Shown piece by piece: positions 46,540-60,189 of a stretch of DNA of 64,000 nucleotides. Numbering within the stretch: the stretch's first letter is position 1; every line of letters begins with the position of its first letter. Position numbers and translations under genes: made by a program. The stretch is taken from assembly GCA_960531495.1 (NCBI GenBank), contig OY482846.1:45517296-45581295 (forward strand), written 5' to 3'. The notes under the pieces were generated by a model. That model was not told the DNA's origin and did no database searches. It saw only the letters and a list, made by a program, of their open reading frames with translations. This stretch comes from Zeus faber (lineage: Eukaryota; Chordata; Actinopteri; Zeiformes; Zeidae).

Positions 46540-47480
46540 TGTGTGCAATGCAAAAGAGACGCCCACTACTAATAATTTTAACAAATGCCTTTTATTTCCA
46601 CCCGACGGTTGTTATTCTCCGGTCGGACAAATGAAGCATTTAACGGCTAAAATTTGTGAAGCTGCAGTCCCTAATCATGTCGTCCCACAGCCGGCGACAC
46701 TGGTGTTCATCAAGTTGTCAGGGCTTATGCAAAGCCAGTGATGAATCCATTCTCTAAGAACCTGCGTGAGCCACCGCCTCCAGGGCCATCGAGCTTAATT
46801 GGGCCCCGGTGTTTTTTTTGTTTTTTTGTTTGTGGGATAAGGAACTTTTGAGTCCCTCACAGCGGGACGTTTCACTCGCTTCTCATTCGCATTTGTATCG
46901 CGGCCCTCTAGCCAGAATTCATGGCGGTTTTAAAGGAAAGGAAAGGAAATCCTGTCCCCTTTGGCTTCGGTGGGGAGGTTTGGCTCCTTCTATTTTATTT
47001 TCTTGGATTTCCATGCAACTCCCCGCCGCCCCAGCATGATAAAGTTAAATCAATAATGAAGCTGTGGAGACGAAAAAAGGGGGAAAGGAGACTGAAGTGA
47101 CGTTCTCCCATCCCGCCCAAGGTTGGGGGGCGACCTTGTGTCTTCCTGGATGAAGTGAAGGGTGGAGGCATCACTTTTGTTTATTTTATTTGTATTTTTT
47201 TTTATATCCCTCCACTACCTCGCGGAGCTCCTTATATTCGCACAATAGACAATGCGCTAAAAACTTTTTTTTTTTGTTCAGATGCAAATGACGCTGATCG
47301 GCCATTCAGCGTTAAACACTCTAAGCCCCCCCATTCTGTTTTGGCTCAGAGGAGTGATAGGTTTCGATTTAGGCTCCTTGTTTCTCCTAAACTGTTAAAC
47401 TAAAGGAACGAATAAATAATCCACGGAAGACACTCTACTAATGATCCAATGAGGCTTTGTTTTTCGGTCTTGGGCCTGTT
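46540..47480. promoter_or_regulatory. Candidate conserved non-coding elements upstream of gli2
   Basis: 46555-46800 is the clearest part: CTACTAATAATTTTAAC, TCCCTAATCATGTCG, GGGCTTATGCAAAG (octamer-like) and GAGCTTAATTGGGCC. A second part lies at 46860-47060. No coding potential. An enhancer role is inferred. Confidence 0.35.
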
Positions 47481-47689
47481 AATGGTGGAGAGAGAAATTT
47501 AAACAAATATTTGTTTGGCCTTTTGCAACTGTGTTGAGACTGCTTGGCCCCTGTGTTGATATCTTTTTAGAGGTGGATTTTCACTTACACTTTAACTTAC
47601 ACAAATTATCCTTGCACGATTAACATTTTCTTTTCTTTTTTGAATGAGGGCATTTTAAATAGGGTGCTTTGCTTATCTAACAGACAGTG

Positions 47690-47790
47690 TCTTATCGTAA
47701 GATAAGATCATTCAGATAAGATAAGAATTTATTAATCACCGGGGGGGAAATTTGTCTTAAATAATACAAGAGTGAGCCTCAAAGGCCAAA
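47690..47790 (-). mobile_element. LINE-type 3' tail, minus strand
   Basis: On the minus strand AAATTTCCCCCCGGTGATTA is followed by ATAAATTCTTATCTTATC, the same type of non-LTR retrotransposon 3' end as at 5376 but in reverse. Repeated AAGATAAGAT units at the plus-strand left edge are its terminal simple repeat. 47480-47690 and 47790-48190 show nothing else. Confidence 0.6.
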
Positions 47791-48195
47791 AAAAAATAAT
47801 AATAATAATAATTACTTCATTAATAGTCAATAAAACGTTTAAACATTTGACTGTATTTAATGAGAATGAAGGACCAAAAACACTATATAAACACCCAATA
47901 ATAAGTCAATAATATATAAGTAAATCGTTCTTGAGGTGCTTATAGGATTGTATCTTGGATATCTCAAGGTATCGCTTGCCAAAATTCTTCAAATTCCCAA
48001 AAACAACTCCAAATAGCCAGCAAATAACTAAAGTAATTTGTGAATAATTATGTGTCATTTCATATACAATATACGTTTTCCACAGTAGAGGAGGATCTTA
48101 GGTACAGACTACGTTTTAACACACCAAACGCACACGTGTGAATCAGGGCAGGTTACATAGTTAGTTATTTAGGAAAACTGCATGAAAGTTAGGAG

Positions 48196-48249
48196 ATGAT
48201 GATAATGATGATAATACTAGTACTACTACTACTACTAATGATAATAATA

Positions 48250-48290
<41 letters not shown>
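48196..48290 (+). repeat. (GATGAT)/(ACT)n/(AAT)n microsatellite
   Basis: GATGATGATAATGAT, then TACTACTACTAC, then (AAT)n to about 48290. Confidence 0.95.
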
Positions 48291-48291
<1 letters not shown>

Positions 48292-48339
48292 CCATCGAAT
48301 CATCACAACACAGTTACACAGGGTCATGTAGACGGGGAT

Positions 48340-48870
48340 AGAGATCTGTCAACGTCATTTCCCGACTCACCCCAGTGTCCAAACCCGGGAGCCCGGACCC
48401 TCAGCCCCGCTGTCCCTCCACGGCGGATCCCGGTAAAGTCTAAAGCCGCAGCAGCGCGACACGCCGAAAAATCTCCCAAAAAACACCGATGGATCCCATC
48501 CACTTACTGATCTGATCTGGAAGCACAACACGCCCGGAGAGAGAGGGAGAGGGAGCAGGCTTTTTTCTTTTTTCTTTTTTTTTTTTGGGGAGGGGGGTTT
48601 GAGGAAAGTTCTTCCCCAACTCCGCCTTTATCCCAGAAGATCCACCACCACAGAGCGGGAGGGAGGGAGGGGGCGCTCGGAGCCTCTCTTGGTGAACTTT
48701 TAGAGTGTCACTCCGGTTCCCCCTTCTTTCTCTCTCTCCTTTTCTCCCACGTTGTGTCTCACTCCTCCACTTCCCTCTAGTGTCTCACTTCTCCATTACT
48801 CTCCGGCGTTCACTCCTCCATCTCCCGGGTCTCTCACTCCTCCGCCTCCTCCTCTCCACGGGCTGCGCCC
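48340..48870 (-). promoter_or_regulatory. Second CpG-rich patch with a possible 5'UTR donor
   Basis: On the minus strand CAGATCA|GTAAGTGG gives a donor whose last exon base would be 48508. Upstream in the gene direction is a purine/pyrimidine-asymmetric stretch with GGGATAAAGGCGG. This is an alternative first-exon candidate for gli2, about 10.8 kb upstream of the start codon, weaker than 38388. Confidence 0.22.
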
Positions 48871-50140
48871 CTGGGCCGGACCACTCACACAAGGCCGAAA
48901 CATTACATATTTTTTAATCCACTTCCAAGGCTGTGATTTAAATAAAATAAATGGATAATATGCTAAAATAATATATTTAAAAATTAAAAATAAGAACAGG
49001 ACAATTCTAATAAAATAATACAATCCTCAACTTTAATGTCACGCATTTGGAAATGTCAGTTTATAGTTATTTGCTTTGATAATCAATAGGCCGAAAAGTC
49101 ATTTTCATTATCTTGACCGACAGAGGCCTGTTTGTTTATTTGTATATTTGTTTATTTGTTTGTTTGTTTATTATTTGTTTCCCCGTTGTTCCCCATCCCC
49201 ATCACTGCATCACAAAACGATCAGGAGTCGTGAGATCTCCCATAATGATTATGAATGAAGCGCCATCGAAGCTCTTTTCCAGCCAAATGGCGACACCTAG
49301 CGGCGACGCGGTGTCAACGTCCGCACCCAGGAGCGTCAGGGGCCGCCCAGAGGTTTACTCAGGTTTTAACAAGATTGTTTATCAAACGTGGCACTAAACT
49401 GAGAGTTTGTACCTTTTCAAATGACCCGGTTGTAATTTATAGAGGACAGAGAATAAAGCGGCAGTCGGTGGTGTTGCAGCAGCAAGCAGGGGATTGTTCA
49501 TGAAGTGATGAAGTCACTTTTTTTTCTTTACTAATATTATTAGACGTCACATTATTAGATTATTAGATTAATATTATTAGACTTATTATGATTAGACATT
49601 ATTACTAATATTATTAGACATGAAGTCACTTTCTTTTTTTCTAGCATTATTACTAAAAAAAAAAAGTTACAAAATAAAATAAAACACTGCATAGACTGTA
49701 TATTATACATTCGATTTTCTGTGCCTCATTGGACCGTTAGCTGAAGCTGGTTCTATAGCCACACGACTTTTCTGTGATTTCATCACTACAGTGATTTTGA
49801 AACCCGATCGTCTATATTTCATTAAAAATAAAAAATTTTTTTAGTTTAATCCAGGTTTTACCTCAGTCCAACGTGAACTTGCTGTTAGTGTGCACGTGAA
49901 ACCACGTGTCACCGCCGTTTGTTTTGGGAACATCTGTCCCTCCAAGCAAACGCGTGCGTTTTATATTGACCATCACTGAACTGGATTAGAATCGTATGGA
50001 AGTAGTTTTAACTCCCAAATTTATAATAATAATAATAATAAAAAACTAAGTATATATACTTATATAATTTTTTAAATTGTTACGTGAGAAAACAATTCCC
50101 CCTGTGTTGACATCCGATAGTGATGACTTCCACAGACCCG
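48871..50140. other. AT-rich upstream region; no gene seen
   Basis: 49500-49640 has ATTATTAGAC repeated several times between two ATGAAGTCACTTTCTTT-like phrases (49514-49530 partial and 49620-49637). The rest is AT-rich without recognisable elements. Confidence 0.5.
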
Positions 50141-52209
50141 CGGCCGGTCATGAGGTTACCGCGTTGTTATCGGTCTCCATTTTGGCTCTCGCGGCGCAAC
50201 CCTAAGGGCGTTTATGGGATGTCCAGTTGGTTTATAGATTAAAATGTTTTCGGAGAAAGCACGTCGGCCCTGAGTCTAATGACCTCCCGACCTATTCTGT
50301 TTTTCAACCTCACTCTTAATGCCTTTCCGTTCCGCACCGAGCCATGTGTCGCAGATTCAATTCCCGCCCCAAAACGCACCTCCCGTCGGCCTCTGCATGT
50401 GTCTGGGTGTAGATCCTGGCTCTCATTTGACAGTCACCTGTGGAGGTTTTAGGTTTTTTTTTTTTTGTACAAACTCACTTACATTGACCTTACCTCACCT
50501 CAGCATAAAAGGCTTTTTTTTTTTTTTAACTACTTTAGAATCTTGGCTGATAGCGTTGGTATATTTGACACTATAATAAGGGGTAAGTGACAAAACGTGA
50601 CCGTGTGGTTGTGCACTGGTGACAGAAACGCCATCTTTGTCAATCAAACCGAAGTTTCCTGAACTGCAATTAAAACACAGTTGCTTTCAATCGGTTTTCC
50701 TCTCGCAACACAATACACGGCAGGTTATGAACGAAGCAAAATTTTTTAAGAACCAAGGACGTTTCTTAAGGTGACGCCGCCCAGAGAGAGAGAGAGAGAG
50801 AGAGAAACGGTCGGGCCCGACGGGGCGCCACCTAGTCGCCGCATAACGAACAGCCAAGACGCTCCGACACCTGGGAGACGACGTCGTTCATTCTCACATC
50901 TGCGACGCGCTCGGCGACCGTTCCCCCCCCCCCCCCCCCCCCCCGTAACACATGTTGCACGACCCCCTTGACCTTTAATATCCGCTGGGTTTATGTTGTG
51001 ACCCCGCCCCACCCGCCCTGATCTCCCCAGGACCGAATGCGCATTAAATCAGATATGTGGAATGGACTGACGGTGTGTGTGTCCCCCGCCCCCATCACCA
51101 CCACCCTTGCTTAACCCTCGTGACCCCGGGGTTTTCCGTGCTAAATTGATTTAGACCAAGAGACTCAGTTTATATTTGCTATGAGTGCGAGGCTCTATTG
51201 ACCCAACTACAGGGGCCCAGATTAATATACTGAGTGGACCCACGCACCGAGGAGACGGTGACATCAGTACAAAAACAAGGCCAGCGCCGGAGCGGCAGCG
51301 GCGATTATGGTCGCTTCAAAGGAACGCGCTCCGGTTACTGGCGTAGTTTTTTTGTTAGTTTTTTTTTTTGTTTTTTTTTCTCCCGGGTTCCAGATAAAAA
51401 AAAAACAGAATTAACTCTCGTCGGGCCGCCGGAGGAGAGGGAGCGGCCCCGCGGCGCCTCGAAAGGCGAGGCGCAGGACACCGGCGCGATTGTTTGTGAA
51501 GCCGCTCCGGAAGGCGGCGCCGACGTCGGACCCCCGAGTGGGGGGCCCCCAGGTTCCCCGGAGCGTAGGGTAAACGTACGGTACGGCGCCTTAAACGGCA
51601 GAAAGGGAGATGCTCAGTCGCGCCGTAGCCAGTCGCGAAGTTCGCGCGACGGCGACGGGAGACTTGAGACTGAACTGATGACAAAGGGAGCCCTGCAGGG
51701 CCGTGGAAATACGCCGACGCTTTCTTTTTTAGAAATGGCCTTCTGCCACGTAATATATAAGACATCGAGAAACGCGGTTCCCCTGCCGGGAAGGTCTTAT
51801 TAAGGTTTTATTAGACCCTTTTGTTTCAATATTATTGTGGCGTACGTATTACAGCTTGAATCCCACCGCCGGCGGCCGTGCCGTGCCAGTGTGGCTATGG
51901 CATGGAACATCAATTTCGGCAGGAAATAACAACTGCATTCCTCTGTTGCCGCTTTATTTGAAATTCCCCCAAAACCCGCCCCTCACGTCGGCACCGTTGT
52001 ACAGTATTAACCGTTTACTCCGACCAGGAGCGGGACGTCGGGGCAAAACATCGGCGCGATGAAGCAAAGTCGCCGCCGGCGTGGTTTTTCCCCGACACCT
52101 TCAAAAACGTTCGCAGCAGCAGCTGTGCCGGCACACCTTCCTCGCAGCGGAAAGAGGGGGGAAAAATGATATAAATTAGATTTCAGTGCAGGTTCTGCCC
52201 CGAGCTCAC
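50141..52209. other. Upstream region; GC-rich patches, no gene seen
   Basis: (GA)n at 50784-50804, C18 at 50926-50944, T-runs near 51350-51380. The 189-codon frame at 51234-51803 crosses a T-run and has no recognised domain. Confidence 0.5.
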
Positions 52210-52342
52210 GGGGGGGGGGGGGGGGGGGGGGAGTGAAAATCCCATCTGTGACGTTAATAGTTTGACAATATGCTCCGCACTTCCATCATCCATTCAGCGG
52301 CCCTGCGAGTTCCCATGCCGTGTAGGGTGCCTCTCGGCGTGT

Positions 52343-52433
<91 letters not shown>

Positions 52434-52446
52434 TGTGTGTGTGTGC
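52210..52446 (+). repeat. G22 run and (GT)n, about 100 bp
   Basis: 52210-52231 is a run of 22 G. (GT)n occupies 52339-52446. Confidence 0.97.
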
Positions 52447-53759
52447 GCGCTGGCGGCCGGCCAGGGGGATCCATCACTGGAAGAGACGCTCCCAGACCCG
52501 GGCAGCCCCTGTCTGACGAGACAATGAAGTGGCAGTCACAGCGGAGCACTCTGACACTCGCTCCCCTCCTACAGTCCTCCAGCCCAGTGCCCCCACCCCG
52601 CGGCCCCCACACCCCGCCACCCCCACCCGCTCCCACGGCGTGCTCTCTCCGTCCCCGTCGCTCGGCGGGGCCGCCGGACGACCAGACGGACGGCAACGGC
52701 GGAGGGGGGGGGCTGTCAAGCTCGCCCGTCAGCGGTTTGATGAACGACCTTCACCGGCGACGGGCACGGGGAGCATCGTCTACCCGGCGCCCGCCCCCAC
52801 CCCGCCCCGCCGTGACGGACGTCTCACCAGACGGTTTTCACAAAGTTAACGTCATTCCTGCAGCTCCTCTCTGCACTGCAATGGAAAGGATGAGCGGCGA
52901 CCCTTGAATACCTGGTGGTTGGTCGTATGTCGTCTGCTGCCATCGCCTTTTTATAAGCGGCCACATTCATGTATGACCACCGTGTTGTTGTTGTTGTTGT
53001 GCAGTTGTGCATGAGTGAGAGTCACCGGTTCAGACCCTAAAAACAGCCCCTGCGAGCCGTCCACTGGATGAAGGTGCTTGGAAATAAAATAAATAACTAA
53101 ATGTAAATTCGCTGTTTTTTTTTTTTTGTTTTGTTTTGTTTCTCGGTCAATAGAATAATCTCACCCTCCTCACAAAAGCCCGCTGAAGCGACCCGTCCTC
53201 AGCCGGTTTTTCCGAGCCGGCTTACGGATAAGGCCTCTTTTGTGCCCGCCCCGGGGCTCTGCGGACGGGGGTGGGGGGCGCCTGGCGGAGCCTCCCGGCC
53301 GCCTCCGTTCACACACTCGGGGCCGGGGCTACGGACGCGCTACTTGGTCTCGGTCGGCCGGACGCACGTGGCCCTCTCCAGAACCCGGTGACACGCCAAC
53401 AATGCGTGTCAGCGTCATTATGGCTCCACGCTGAGCCCACTTGAGGGACAGTCACACTCAAGCGATCAGAGGGGAGATGACTGTCAAGTGGCGATGGGGA
53501 TGTGGGCGTCGGGAGGGGAGGGGTGAGGGGGTGGGGTGGTGGGGGTGGGGGCGGTCCCCTTGTTACGGAGGTCCGTCTAACACCCAAAAAAAAAAAAAAA
53601 AAAACCCGGTCACCCGCCATCCCTGTGGCTTTGTGCTATCCCTCGCTGTGATGCTGTCTGGCTCGGCTAGTGTACCGAATCGCGGGGCCGGAGTTGCCGG
53701 GCTCAGTTGGCATTGAGTGAGGCTGGCACGGCCGCTCCTCAGAACCACCTGGCGAGTGG

Positions 53760-53760
<1 letters not shown>
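52447..53760. other. GC-rich upstream region; no gene seen
   Basis: 52560-52830 is C-rich on the plus strand and opens several Pro/Arg-rich frames (up to 188 codons counted with the repeat) that I regard as compositional. GTTGTTGTTGTTGTT lies at 52985-52999 and an A19-type run at 53586-53604. Confidence 0.5.
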
Positions 53761-53827
<67 letters not shown>

Positions 53828-53838
53828 ACACACTCACC
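53761..53838. repeat. (CA)n microsatellite
   Basis: Nearly pure (CA)n with two CTCA interruptions at the right end. Confidence 0.97.
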
Positions 53839-54781
53839 CCCAGTTGGGTTTTGGGATAGGGCTTGAGGGGTAGGGGCTGCACTGCCAGACCAGTTTAAAC
53901 CCAACCGAACTTTTCTTCCACCCAGCGCCTCCCGGCGAAACTGACTGAACCGTTCCTGAAATTCGACTTGTTTCGACGGACACAACGCGCCGTCTGGCCT
54001 CGGAGGAGACGTAACAAGGGTTAACAAGGCGAGAAATCCTGTTTTCCCACACTAGCACGCCCTTTTTTTATTACGATCGCAGGGTGTTGGTGGCGCAATA
54101 TTCCGACACTTTAATCCCGTTTAGATTACAGTTTAAATTCTTTCCCCTTTTTTTTTTTTTTTTTTTTTTTTTTGCAAAAGGGCCGAATCCGACATACCGA
54201 CGGAATGAAATGCGTGTTTTCTTTTTGGTGTTTCCGCTCCCTCTCGCCCCGCGCCCGGCGCTGTCAAACCCCCTTCGTTTGTCCCCGTTCGGAGAAACAG
54301 TAATTGCCGCATTGTGCCTCTAATCAGATCGATGCATGGGCCCTTTATTCAAAACGACTCCTTCTATCACAAAAAAAAAGAACCCCCCCCCCCCTTCCAA
54401 TGACGGCCATTTTGTCAGAGCTGAGCGGGGGGGGCGGGCGGGGCAGGGGCCAGGCGGGGGGGGGGGGGGGGATTACACCGTGCCATGTTCTCAGCGCCCA
54501 TTGTGCCAAATCCTACAGCGCTGTGGGAGGTTGCACAGTGGGGCGAGCACCGTGAATGGCGCTGGGAGAGAGAGAGAGAGAGATATAGAGAGGAGAGGAG
54601 GGGAGGGGGGGTGGGAGAACGGAGGGAAGGAGGGAGCGGAGGGATTAGAGTCTGGAGATAAAGACAGGTTTGGCCCCAGCGTGCCCCGGCGTCAGGAAGG
54701 GGTCCATAGGCAGCAGTGGGTCATCTTCCGCTCGGCCTTTGTGCGGAGGGCACCTGGGGGTGCCCCTCCTGGTTGTGCGTA

Positions 54782-54827
<46 letters not shown>

Positions 54828-55800
54828 ACCATCCTGACAACACCATGTTCCCATTTCATTTTCACGGAAAATAACACAGTAAACCCATGTCATGACGGAC
54901 GCATCCTTCTGTTTTTCCAGACCTTTTCACCGCGCGAAACCGCGGAACCTGACTCCTAATCTGGAATTCAACAAGATATTCACTATGACGTCTGCGATTA
55001 ACCAGGCTTCATCACATACAACTGTTTGATCGCGTAAACGACCAAATTGGAGAATTGCGCATCGCGCGACGTCTTCATTTCGTCGGGTGTGATTCCCACT
55101 TGAAAAAAAACAGAAAAAGGAATGACCGTCCAGCCCTAACCGCAGGTCCGTGCCGGGCTTCAGCCCCGAAGCGGGATGCGTGTGAGTGTGCCTTGCTCAC
55201 AGACGTCGGCCCGTCTGCGAAAATTGATTCTGAGGTCAAAAGCTGCTCCCACTGCCGGTGCATTCCTACGCTGTGGGTTATGTCTGCATACCTGGGATTG
55301 TTAACAACGCCGAGATAGGAAATTATTTGTAGGGGGGGGTTTCTTATTTTGTTTTTTTGTTTTTTTACAGCTGGGTGAAACTTCTGTTTTTTCAACCTCG
55401 TTTTTTTTTTTTCCCATTTTAACACGAGTTTGTAAGAAGGTCGTGGTGAAGCTTTAGATCTCTCATCCGAGACCCCGCCGCCTAATTGTCGCATAATTGT
55501 AATCCGACGACTGCCCCCGCTGACCACTAGAGGTCAGTAAAACGCTGCGAGGCGGCGACGCTCCGTTTCGCCGTGTGAAGTTGAACTTGAAATCTTTAAT
55601 CACCGTTTATAGGTAGGCTGTCTCCCTTTAACTGGTGCTTTAATGATGAGGCATTCCTAGACACTGGAATTTCTGCCTTAAGGTGGAAAAAATCTGTGTC
55701 ATATTCCAAATCGCTCCAAAACACAAACATCCGCAGCAGGCAAGCCTTGAATGACCTTGACATTTCTTAAATGTCCCTTGTACTGTTCCCTTGTTTTTTT
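53839..55800. other. Upstream region; simple repeats, no gene seen
   Basis: T23-type run at 54149-54172, C- and G-runs at 54384-54394 and 54457-54470, (GA)n at 54567-54582 and (GT)n at 54785-54824. Complex parts (55080-55320 and 55570-55790) have no recognisable coding. Confidence 0.55.
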
Positions 55801-55803
55801 TTC

Positions 55804-55849
<46 letters not shown>

Positions 55850-57380
55850 TTTTTTTTTTAACATTATTTTCTCCTATCCCCACAAGTGTCGATTGCAGCA
55901 TTACTTTTTTTGTTTTTGTAGTTTTGTAAGTAATATTCTCAAGGTGGCAGTGGACATTACAGCTCATCAATAGGTGACATATTGAAATAAACAAGTTTTC
56001 CACCTCACACTCTTTTATTTTATTTTTGTTTGAAAAAACGAAATTAGATGACGCAAAATACTTTTTCAATATTTATTTTCATCAAGGCGCCGTAGAAAAA
56101 CAGTTTTTTTCCGACAATTGTAATGGAATGGATTTTTTTTTTCCGACGATTAGAACCCCCCCCCCTCCGGTGTTTTCGGGCCTTGTGTCAACACGGCCTC
56201 GATGTCTCTCCCCTCCCGCACAGTACGCGCTGTTGTGAGGAGCGGCACTCAGCCGCCGACCTCCCGACCCCGCCGGGTCACGGCGGATGGAAATCTAGCC
56301 GAGGTATTTCTCCCAGCGGCTCCCCAGCGTCGCCCTCTCAAAGGCAGCCCTGTCCTGGGAGGACGGGCGTCTGAATGGACAGCGACCCGCTCAGCACAGG
56401 TAACCGTGTCTGGGCGTGGCGTGAGGGACCGGCGGGCATAAAGGGAGGTTATTGTGCGCCAGCTCGGCCACCGCCATGTTTTGGTGACCCGACCCCCCCC
56501 CACCGTCACCGCCGCCAACCCCCACCACCCGCGTGACTATACAAATTGCTGCGCGACCCCTGTACTCACTCTTGACAGGTGAATAAATTAGCCCCCCTCC
56601 CATTCTCGAACCCCCATACATACATAAACACACAGTCCCCCCACCCTCCTCCGTGGGCGTCTGTGTGTGGAGTATTCACGGACATTTCAGACGCTCCGTG
56701 ACCTCTGACACTTCCTCCAGCTCAGGTAAGGGCGGCACCTCCTTCTCCTCCTCGTCCTCCTCCTCCTCCTCCCGGCAGCCGCGCCGGCTCCAGCTCCGGT
56801 CAGTAAAGGCTCTCCCCCGACTGGTTCCCAGTTCAAGCCGCGGTGCAGTCGACCTTCCTCTGGTGCTCGGCCCGCGATGAGATTCGACCCGGGGGGGGGG
56901 GGGGGGAACGGAGAGTTTTTCGGGACCTGCGGATCTGCACCATCCGAGTTGTCCGCGCAGGTTTCATTTCTGCACCCCGTCTTGTTTGCATGCTTGAACA
57001 GGACGGCGGGAACTCTCACCGGTTAGAAGTTAGAGACCCTGTTTTTAGGCACCCAAATTGTTTTGCAGCCAGCACCACTCCTTACATGCGCTAACGTTCA
57101 CGTTTAGGACGATAAGAAACAGATTGAGGCCAAATAAGAATCCTTCTTATTTTTATTTCCAAAGGTTTCTGACATGACTGGTCAAAATGCAGGTACAGTG
57201 CTGTTTAATGTGAATTTAAGGATGCCATAGGCTACTTTTATCCAAATGGATCATATATTAAATGATTCTATAATTCAGCTTTTTAACATTTTTATCATTT
57301 GTATTAAAAATTTGTGAATAAAATATCAACATATCATTCTTAGAAATGTGCGGACGCCCACTTTTCCACCTCAGCTGTCA
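55801..57380. other. Upstream region; (TTA)n, G16, (CCT)n; no gene seen
   Basis: (ATT)n at 55806-55845, (CTC)n at 56742-56772 and a G16 run at 56891-56907. On the plus strand CAGCTCAG|GTAAGG at 56721-56733 resembles a donor, but no matching exon is recognised. Confidence 0.5.
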
Positions 57381-59306
57381 GTGAGTCAGTGCGGGAACCT
57401 TTTTTTTTTTATGAGTTTTGTCACCGTTTCAAATTTCCAGCATTCCATTCAGGTAAATTCAAAATTCCCGTAAAAAGCAGGTGTATCGGAACCCCCTCTT
57501 CTTCTTCTTCTTCTTCTTCTCCTTCTTCTTCTCCTCCTTTCCTTTCACTCGCCCTTTTTGTTCTCCTTCCTGTAGCCGCTTCTAACTCAATCATAGTCAT
57601 CATCTTCATCCTCCCCCTTCCTGCTGGGTTGCTGCCTAGAGGTGGATGTGGGTGGGATGGGGTGCTGCAGGCGTCAGCCCCCCCAACCCCCCACCCCCAC
57701 GGGTCCCCCGGGCGGGGGCGGTGTATCACATGACCGCGTGGTTCATCCATCACTGACCAGGAGGGCTCGTCTTCTTACTCAGCTATTGTACGGACGATCC
57801 GGGGACAAAGAAAGACTCTGGTCTTGCGTGCGCATGCGTGTGTGTGCGCGCATGTTCATGTACGAGTCTCTGCGGTTGTTTATGTTCTGAGCTTTTCCAA
57901 TCTCTTCAAAACTTAAGCGGAAAAAAAAAAGCATGTTTTGTATTACTTTTTTCTTAGAAAAATAATTTCACCCAAATCTTCATCTCGGACCTTTCCCTCC
58001 GCGTGCTCACATTTCCGGAGCCGTGAGAATGCTGTACACGGTGCGGGAGCGTGTTGTTTTTCCATCACAGCCACCAGCAGCACGGCATGAATTTTTAAAG
58101 AGGGCCCCCTGTCAGAATTTGGATTACGTTAAATATTAATACTACATATTGCTACAAATTAGCCCCGCAGTGAGACCACGGCACTCCTGCAGTTTCCTGC
58201 CCCTCTGAATACGCACAAAGATGACAGACACGGCACACAGCCCACACAGCCCACCCCCATGGGCACACACACTCACACACACGTTTGCGCAGTCATACAC
58301 ATGCACACACTTCGTCTGACCGTGTATGTGAGGAGGAGCGTGGCTTGGGAAGGGGGCGGGTTGGGGGGCAGACCCCTCCATCCCATTTTTGCCGGAAAAT
58401 GAATGGGAAACCCTATATGACGGCTATTCATCTCAGGTGGGACACCCACCTAAAATCCTCGGATGTGTCCCCGCTGTGCCCCCGAATATTAAGGATGCCG
58501 GGTCGGTGACACCGTTGTGATCTGGTGTTGAGTTTTGAATCGAAAACGATCGAAAAAACAAAGATTATCAATCGAAAACAATGTATTTAATCAAGTCACA
58601 TGATGAATGAAGTTAAGAACACAGTATGGGCACAGTTTTTATCGGATTGCTGTGGAAGAAAAGCCTCCGGTTCTTTGGGGGGATGCAGGAAACGCAATCG
58701 CTCACGCTCTTGGCTCCAGACCTCCATACAAATGTTGAGATGGTGATCGGGAATCAGATCAGCTGATCGGGGAGGGAGGTTGACCGCAAACCCTTCTTCT
58801 CCCCTCAGCACGTTAAATAATTATACCGTTTTTGTGACCAGTGCACCTGCAATTCGGATGCTGACTCTTTGGCCTCTTTGGATCACTGTTAGTTGGCACA
58901 TGTTCCTTTGAAAACCCACGTGTTTAAATATATAATACATCTTAGGGAAAACAAACCCAAAAGGCCTAGATAGGTTCTCTGCCCTAAATATTAAAGATGC
59001 ATCAGATGGTGACTGGATGGTCCCAGCGTTCATTTCAACGTTGACACTGCAAGGGGCAGTTCATGATTCCACGAGCAAACCGGAACAAGTACTCTTCAAG
59101 AATTCAGCTTTGTTTCAGGATTTGGTAACGAACCCTCCGTGCCAGTATCCTGCTCTGCTTGTTGATATACACCGGAAATAAGACTCCGTTATCCTAGCAA
59201 TGTAGTAAAATGGGCTGTACATATTGAGCTACACAGGACTAGAAATCTGACAATCAGGGTCCCAAGAAAAAGTCAGACGTTCTACGTTGCGAATTAACCA
59301 ACGTAA
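57381..59306. other. Upstream region; (TTC)n, no gene seen
   Basis: (CTT)n at 57498-57535. 58560-59100 is a complex stretch containing AGATCAGCTGATC (palindrome at 58756-58768). It has no coding frame of note. Confidence 0.5.
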
Positions 59307-59307
59307 T

Positions 59308-59463
59308 AGGGGTGGGCAGATCGAAACCAAAAGCGTTGGCGTGGTGAACAGGATATCCACCCCCATCCTCATCCGCCCGCTGTATCGGTATTGATATCGC
59401 AGATCTGGTCCTGGTACTACTTGGAACCGGAAAATACAAATTTGATCAGTATCGCCCACCCCT
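59308..59463. mobile_element. 156-bp hAT-type MITE
   Basis: The left end AGGGGTGGGC and the right end GCCCACCCCT are perfect 10-bp inverted repeats (11 with the flanking T/A), followed inward by GATCG/CGATACT-like text. AGGGGTGGGCGAT ends are typical of small fish hAT-related MITEs. A target-site duplication is not evident. Confidence 0.7.
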
Positions 59464-60043
59464 ACAACATCGACTAATCATGTACTCGCAAAAAAATTTG
59501 AGTATTAGAATACATCTTACATTTGAGAGAAAGACAGACTAAACCACACAGATATCAATGCCCATATCAGGTCCAATATTGTGCACATGTTTTCTCCACC
59601 ACTTGTACTATTACTTACTTCTACTTCTACTCTAATTCTCTATTCCCCCAGTGTGTAATACTGTTTAAACAAAGCACCGAGTAAAACAATTATTGTAATA
59701 AATTAACTAAAATGACATCATTTAGATCTCTCTCTCTTAGTAAAAAGGCAAGTTGTGGTCGAAAGCGCATATCGCTGACTTTGATGCTTGTGCGCGAGTG
59801 CGAAGGAAATGTAAGTGAAAAGGCCCTCCAGCTCCATCATCTAAACACCAAATGAGGGAATATATTTTGAAAGAGGGGTGTTTCATCCCTCCAGTAGAGT
59901 TTCAGACGCTTGTATAATCAGTGCCAAGGAGCATTGAAGCTGTTCTTTTTTTGTATTTTTTTTTCAGAAGAAAAGACTGTTTCAGAAATGCTGCTTCCAG
60001 TCCACTTGGACAAGATGGAAAAAGGGTCAAAACATTTCCAATG

Positions 60044-60045
<2 letters not shown>
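59464..60045. other. Upstream region; no gene seen
   Basis: AT-rich mixed sequence without recognisable elements. Confidence 0.5.
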
Positions 60046-60091
<46 letters not shown>

Positions 60092-60106
60092 CTCTCTCTC
60101 TCTCAC
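60046..60106 (+). repeat. (CT)n microsatellite with CG interruptions
   Basis: About 60 bp of (CT)n with three TCGCTC breaks. Confidence 0.95.
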
Positions 60107-60189
60107 TGGTATGTTCGAGCAAATTTGTGTGTTTGTGTTTGCGGCCATGTTTGTTTGAGAATGCTTGAGTGTAAGTGATTTATTTAAGA

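Noticed and set aside
51234..51803. 189-codon plus-strand frame
   Set aside because: It contains a Phe-rich segment from a T-run (51350-51380) and no recognisable domain; the surrounding splice context does not support an exon.
56721..56733. Plus-strand CAG|GTAAGG as the donor of a divergent gene
   Set aside because: No recognisable upstream coding or promoter element; donor-like words occur by chance at this frequency.
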